The position numbers and the translations under genes are program-made. Under the pieces are notes generated by a model. That model saw nothing but the letters and a program-made list of their open reading frames with translations. It was not told where the DNA came from and ran no database searches. Source: an uncultured Coriobacteriaceae bacterium (GTDB lineage Bacteria; Actinomycetota; Coriobacteriia; Coriobacteriales; QAMH01). Taken from it: a stretch of 9,879 bases of DNA. Below are positions 6,426 to 9,879 of this stretch, one piece after another; the stretch's first letter is position 1, and each line of letters starts with the position of its first letter. Location of the stretch: assembly GCA_900556425.1 (NCBI GenBank), contig USOR01000024.1, forward strand, positions 1 through 9,879, given 5' to 3'.

Positions 6426-6490
6426 AGACGTCCGATCGAAATCATGGTTTGAGAAAAACCATATCTTGCCGAGATGATTTTGTAGAGACG
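6422..6490. repeat. 9-bp direct repeats flanking a hairpin
   Basis: GTAGAGACG occurs at 6422-6430, where it includes the stop codon of the upstream gene, and again at 6482-6490. The pair brackets a 51-base segment that contains the nested hairpin of 6439-6480. The layout resembles a target-site duplication around a very small element, or two copies of a protein-binding site. Confidence 0.4.
6439..6480 (+). promoter_or_regulatory. Nested hairpin in the leader of the membrane-protein gene
   Basis: The outer arms AAATCAT (6439-6445) and ATGATTT (6474-6480) are complementary. Inside them, ATGGTTT (6444-6450) pairs with AAACCAT (6456-6462) around a five-base loop, GAGAA. The two stems share two bases, so they may be stacked (with the inner stem shortened) or alternative. 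A T-run is too short for a good intrinsic terminator, but partial termination or an RNA switch is possible. Confidence 0.45.
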
Positions 6491-6515
6491 AGATAATGAG
6501 GGCGGGTACCCTGCT

Positions 6516-6539
6516 TCCTCGCAAGAGCAATAGCGAGGA
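6516..6539 (+). promoter_or_regulatory. Hairpin that sequesters the Shine-Dalgarno of the membrane-protein gene
   Basis: TCCTCGC (6516-6522) is exactly complementary to GCGAGGA (6533-6539), with a ten-base loop. The right arm covers most of GAGGAG (6535-6540), the ribosome binding site for the ATG at 6546. In RNA this would hide the site from the ribosome, so translation of the small protein, and perhaps of the coupled regulator, could depend on opening the hairpin. Confidence 0.5.
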
Positions 6540-6545
6540 GTAATG

Positions 6546-6803
6546 ATGAGCATCGAGGTTCCGCCTGCGCCTTCACACGAAAGCGCCCAAGCCGTCATGG
6601 CACGTCTCTCCCGGTTTTCACGCGGAGGGGCTCCCGAGAGGCAAAGCGAGCATGTGCTGCGTCAGCCGCGCATGCTGCTTATCGTGTCATGCCTGCTGTC
6701 AAGCTGCGGAATACTGTTGCTTATCTGTGCAATCGCGGTCATCTGCGTGCCCGATTCGGCGCTGTCGCGCACCATCACCCTCGCATGCGAAGCACTGTTC
6801 TGA
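6546..6803 (+). CDS. Small single-span membrane protein, unknown function
   Basis: An 85-aa protein that I do not recognise. Residues 1-42 are polar with several Arg (RLSRFSRGG, LRQPR). Residues 43-68 are strongly hydrophobic (MLLIVSCLLSSCGILLLICA, then IAVICV), one transmembrane helix with four Cys in or at its edge, and a short tail follows (PDSALSRTITLACEALF). The positive-inside rule puts the N-terminus in the cytoplasm. No lipobox or cleavage site is clear, so a signal peptide is less likely than an anchor. GAGGAG at 6535-6540 is five bases from the ATG at 6546 but only two from an ATG at 6543, so I chose 6546. The stop is 15 bases before the large regulator, which implies one operon; it may act as a membrane partner or sensor for it. 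That role is inference. Confidence 0.75.
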   Translation: MSIEVPPAPSHESAQAVMARLSRFSRGGAPERQSEHVLRQPRMLLIVSCLLSSCGILLLICAIAVICVPDSALSRTITLACEALF

Positions 6804-6818
6804 GGGGGAGGATGCACT

Positions 6819-9491
6819 ATGGTCGAGGAGCTTGCGTTTGATTTCGAGACACCCGAAGAGACAGGGGAGGATCTCTCGCTCGACTATCCGGCAGAATTGC
6901 AGGTGTCGTCGCTTCTGGGGACGCACGTCAAACGTGATGTGCTCATTTCGACGATGCTGCAAGACCGCAATGCGTTGCGCCTCATCATGGCGCCGCACGG
7001 CTTCGGAAAGACGGAGCTTGCGCGTGAGTACGCGCAGCGCCTCTTCCCTGAGAGTTCCGTTACCTGGATTGATGCCGCAAGCCCTGATTTCTTGCTCGCG
7101 CTCGACAGGGACGAGAACATGATCGTGCGGCAGGGCGATGTCTGCGCGAGCCTCGTCATTCTCGATAACATGCCCTGGCTGCATGAGCAACGCGCCCATG
7201 CCCTCTCTCGGCATGTTGATGCGGCTCTCTACGCGGGCATCGAGGTCATCGCAACGACACTGCCCTCGTGCGATGTTCTGAGCGCCCTGCAGGCTGACTG
7301 CCTTTCCATACATGCAGTCGAACTGCTCGCAACCGAGCAAGAGTGTGCTCCGCGGCAGGTAACCGAGCAGGATGGCGGTAGTCGCGCATTCGGCAAGAAG
7401 CGCTGGATCGATGCCGGTAAACTGCTGTTTGGACGCGCGGCTTCGGTTATCTGGGGCGCAAACATGCTGTCCCAGCAGGAGTGTCTCGAGGGGCTGTTCT
7501 CCGAACGTCTCCCACTCGATCTCGTGCGCGGCATGTTCGCCATGCTCCTGTTCAAGACGGGCACCATGCGCGATCTCGAAGGCGTCGGGATTACGCTCAG
7601 GAGCGAGGACATCGCGTTGCTTGCGCGTAACTATCCCGTCTTCGGCATCGATACGGTATCCGGCGTATTCGAGGTCGCGGATTTCGAGCTAACCGATCTC
7701 AGACGCGCGATCCTCGCCAACAAGCTCGAAGGCGTCGTACTCGAAGGCGCCTGTTCGCTGTCCGAGCGCGTGCTCGGGGCGCTGTTCAAACGCGGTGACT
7801 TACGACGTGGATCCATCATCATCGACGCCTTCTGCAACGACGAGCGCTGTGCCGCGTGGCTTGTCGAGCGGGGCTGGGACTTTCTCGATGCGGGCGAGAC
7901 GCATCTTGTCTCGACGTTGCTTGACCGTTGTCCCGATGCAACGTATGCAAATAGCTCCATACTGCAGGTGATTCACGCGTGGGTATCCGGCTTGTCGGGA
8001 GATGCGCGCGAGGCGTGCCATATCGCGCAGCACGTTCTTGCCATGCAAGAATCGGCCGACAAACCAGATGTTGCGAGCGTCGCGGCTCGCATCGCGCTTG
8101 CCCAATTCGACGAGAATGCGATTATCGACACCACGCATTACGAGCTGTCGCCGAAGATTAAGGCGCCTGGCGAGCTCTCCTTTATCACGAGCGTGCTCGA
8201 CTCCTGCACGAATGCCGAGCTTGCCCGCGCGTTTTGCCTCGATGATCCCGAGAGCGACCCGCGGTATAGCAAGGGGCGTCGCGCACCGGGCAGGCAACGT
8301 GCCCGGCAGCTCGGGGCGCTGTTCACCGAGCATGCCGACATGCTTGGAAGCTCGCGTGCGTTCGGAGTCGCCCTGCACGTGCTCGCGCATGTCGATAGTC
8401 CCGATCTGCGACATCTGGTCCAGAACCTTGGTTGCGATGCGGTGCTCAGAATGCGCAGACGTGGCGTGACGAGCTTCACCGAGGCGATGCTCGTCTGCGA
8501 CATGTGGCGATCGGGGTACTTTGGGTTGGTCGGCCCCGTCGTGGACCGTCGCGATGCCAAGGTCCTCGACGGCGCTGCCCACATGCTCGAGATGCTTGCC
8601 ACCTGCTGTGGTCGAGAGTCCGCATCGATACCGTGGAAGCTTCAGGGGCTCTCTGTGCAAAATGCCGGAAAGGCTGCCCCCAAGCCCAACGTCGTCAACA
8701 AGTCCGGTGATGAGATGTACGTGCGCCTGCTTGGTGGTTTCGAGGTGACCATTGGCGAGCGCTATCTGAGCGAGGGCAAGTGGCGCAAGAAGGCCCGCGC
8801 GCTCTTCTCCCTGCTCGTCCTCAACCACGGCCGTGATGTGCCGCGTGACGACCTTCTCAAACAGATATGGCCCGGTCTGCCGCGCACGCATGCGCTCGAT
8901 AACTTCTATACCGTCTGGGGTAACTGTATCTCGATTGTGGGGGAGGCGCCTTACCTCGAACGCAATGGCGAGTTCTGTCGCATCGATCCGCGCTACGTGC
9001 ACTCTGACGTCGCGGAGTTCGAGCAGCTCGCGCGGCATCTGCTCGTCTCGGATCACGACGCGAACTACCTGCTCGACACCTATGCAAAGATCGAGGCCCT
9101 CTACCGGGGAGGCCTCGTGCCCAGCGAGCGTAGCGTGCGGGCCATCAACGCCCAACGCGATCGCTACCGTGCGCTCTACGTCGATGCCATGGTCGCGGCG
9201 ACGGATTGCGCTTTGCGGGTACGCGATACGCGCATCGCCCTGTGGTTCGCGCGCAAGGCAATGGAGGAAGAGCAGACGCGCGAGGACGTGTACCGTGCGC
9301 TCATGAAGGCGCAGATTGCCTCGGGCCAGCGCTGCCCGGCGATCAAGACCTATCTCTCATGCCGTGACTACCTGCAGGAAACGCTCGGCCTCGACCCATC
9401 CATCGAGACGCGTGAGCTCTACAATGCGCTCGTGACCACCGATCCCGAGCTCTTGCGCCTGGAGGCGGCGCTTGTCCAAAAAGCACCCTGA
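6819..9491 (+). CDS. Large STAND-like ATPase regulator with C-terminal winged helix and BTAD domain
   Basis: An 890-aa probable transcription regulator. Domains in order: a short acidic N-terminus; an ATPase domain with the P-loop APHGFGKT (residues 58-65) and a Walker B segment LVILDN (Asp116), similar in style to MalT-type STAND proteins; a long helical middle (about 250-600) that looks like a TPR-type superhelical sensor; a winged helix-turn-helix from residue 633 (MYVRLLGGFEVTIG, then KWRKKARALFSLLVLNHGR and DDLLKQIWPG); and a BTAD-type helical domain at about 730-884 (DVAEFEQLARHL, ALYRGGLVPSE, ALMKAQIASGQRCPAIKTY, LGLDPS). In classical SARP proteins the winged helix and BTAD pair is N-terminal; here it is C-terminal. 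The ATG at 6819 has a strong GGGGAGG ending seven bases upstream. The inducer and target genes cannot be read from the window; the proposed mechanism is ATP-dependent oligomerisation on ligand binding, as known for the wider family. Confidence 0.92.
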   Translation: MVEELAFDFETPEETGEDLSLDYPAELQVSSLLGTHVKRDVLISTMLQDRNALRLIMAPHGFGKTELAREYAQRLFPESSVTWIDAASPDFLLALDRDENMIVRQGDVCASLVILDNMPWLHEQRAHALSRHVDAALYAGIEVIATTLPSCDVLSALQADCLSIHAVELLATEQECAPRQVTEQDGGSRAFGKKRWIDAGKLLFGRAASVIWGANMLSQQECLEGLFSERLPLDLVRGMFAMLLFKTGTMRDLEGVGITLRSEDIALLARNYPVFGIDTVSGVFEVADFELTDLRRAILANKLEGVVLEGACSLSERVLGALFKRGDLRRGSIIIDAFCNDERCAAWLVERGWDFLDAGETHLVSTLLDRCPDATYANSSILQVIHAWVSGLSGDAREACHIAQHVLAMQESADKPDVASVAARIALAQFDENAIIDTTHYELSPKIKAPGELSFITSVLDSCTNAELARAFCLDDPESDPRYSKGRRAPGRQRARQLGALFTEHADMLGSSRAFGVALHVLAHVDSPDLRHLVQNLGCDAVLRMRRRGVTSFTEAMLVCDMWRSGYFGLVGPVVDRRDAKVLDGAAHMLEMLATCCGRESASIPWKLQGLSVQNAGKAAPKPNVVNKSGDEMYVRLLGGFEVTIGERYLSEGKWRKKARALFSLLVLNHGRDVPRDDLLKQIWPGLPRTHALDNFYTVWGNCISIVGEAPYLERNGEFCRIDPRYVHSDVAEFEQLARHLLVSDHDANYLLDTYAKIEALYRGGLVPSERSVRAINAQRDRYRALYVDAMVAATDCALRVRDTRIALWFARKAMEEEQTREDVYRALMKAQIASGQRCPAIKTYLSCRDYLQETLGLDPSIETRELYNALVTTDPELLRLEAALVQKAP

Positions 9492-9571
9492 CCTTTTAGG
9501 ATGGAGACAGCGCGTGCGTGATGTGTGGCTTCTATGGGCATGCGTTTGTTCCCCACTCGTCAGGAAGGGGC

Positions 9572-9595
9572 ACTACTGACCTGTGCTAAAGTAGT
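9572..9595 (+). promoter_or_regulatory. Probable secA promoter (extended -10) inside an inverted repeat
   Basis: TGCTAAAGT at 9584-9592 fits an extended -10 (TG, one base, TAAAGT), predicting a start near 9599 and a leader of about 38 bases. It lies between ACTACT (9572-9577) and AGTAGT (9590-9595), exact inverted arms with a 12-base centre, the right arm overlapping the -10. No good -35 is visible. Confidence 0.45.
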
Positions 9596-9636
9596 ACAGA
9601 CGCCAATATCGTTTCAGAAAAATAAAGGCATGAATC

Positions 9637-9879
9637 ATGGCAAACATATTCTCTAAGCTGCTCTCGGCTGGCGAGGGCAAGGAAATCAAGGCATTTCGCA
9701 ACAGAGTCGGCGAAATCAACTATCTCGAAGACGAAATCTCCCAGCTCAGCGATGAGGAGCTGCGCGAGAAGACCATCGAGTTTCGCGAGCGCTACGCGGA
9801 CGGCGAGTCGCTCGAGGACTTGCTACCTGAGGCATTCGCCGTCGTACGCGAGGCATCGGTGCGCACGCTGGGCCTGCGC
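9637..9879 (+). CDS. secA: Preprotein translocase subunit SecA, N-terminal part (3' end beyond the window)
   Basis: The first 81 codons of SecA, the ATPase motor that drives unfolded preproteins through SecYEG at the membrane. The N-terminus MANIFSKLLSAGEGKEIK, the following RNRVGEIN, and LSDEELREKTIEFRERY (residues about 38-54) match the SecA start closely. PEAFAVVREASVRTLGLR (64-81) is the conserved run just before the nucleotide-binding region, so the Walker motifs lie outside the window. AAGG at 9625-9628 is eight bases before the ATG at 9637. It follows the regulator gene on the same strand after 145 bases and has its own candidate promoter, so it is probably a separate transcript. Whether this is SecA1 or an accessory SecA2 cannot be decided from 81 residues. 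Confidence 0.95.
   Translation, partial: MANIFSKLLSAGEGKEIKAFRNRVGEINYLEDEISQLSDEELREKTIEFRERYADGESLEDLLPEAFAVVREASVRTLGLR

Noticed and set aside
7800..9155. Long minus-strand open frame opposite the BTAD regulator gene
   Set aside because: The plus strand encodes clear winged-helix and BTAD motifs over the same bases; the antisense frame has no recognisable domain.
9553..9580. GTCAG/CTGAC hairpin upstream of secA as a terminator for the regulator operon
   Set aside because: The stem is only five base pairs with a 12-base loop and no T-run follows.

Overview
This is a GC-rich (about 60% by eye) chromosomal window with housekeeping genes at both ends and a less familiar regulatory block between them. 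The gene content fits a high-GC Gram-positive: dnaX-ybaB-recR, a 'GGGN'-type citrate synthase, a large BTAD-type regulator and secA. My best guess is an actinobacterium of the Coriobacteriia type. That is inference from protein style and gene content; nothing in the window proves it.

Region 1 (1-2676, + strand): the 3' part of dnaX (clamp-loader tau/gamma subunit, 5' end cut off by the window), then ybaB/ebfC and recR. They are tightly spaced and look like one DNA replication/repair operon. The linker of dnaX holds several in-frame copies of a short repeat family, including a 39-bp tandem repeat.

Region 2 (2677-3114): 438 bases without a gene. It holds three to four degenerate copies of a 60-85 bp repeat, then a TATAAT -10 box and a 12-bp perfect palindrome just upstream of the citrate synthase gene.

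Region 3 (3115-5205, + strand): citrate synthase (GTG start), followed after 36 bases by a small all-helical HEAT-like protein, probably co-transcribed.

Region 4 (5217-9491): a minus-strand gene for a protein with two apparent ribbon-helix-helix units lies tail-to-tail with the HEAT gene. Divergent from it runs a plus-strand series: an unrecognised 215-aa protein with a DEAH motif but no P-loop, a 120-base leader with two hairpins, an 85-aa single-span membrane protein, and an 890-aa STAND-like ATPase with a C-terminal winged helix and BTAD domain. This looks like a dedicated regulatory module: two candidate DNA-binding regulators, one membrane peptide and one unknown signalling-type protein. 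Its target cannot be read from the window.

Region 5 (9492-9879): a 145-base gap with a plausible extended -10 promoter inside an inverted repeat, then the first 81 codons of secA.

I saw no tRNA, rRNA, CRISPR, insertion sequence or convincing intrinsic terminator.
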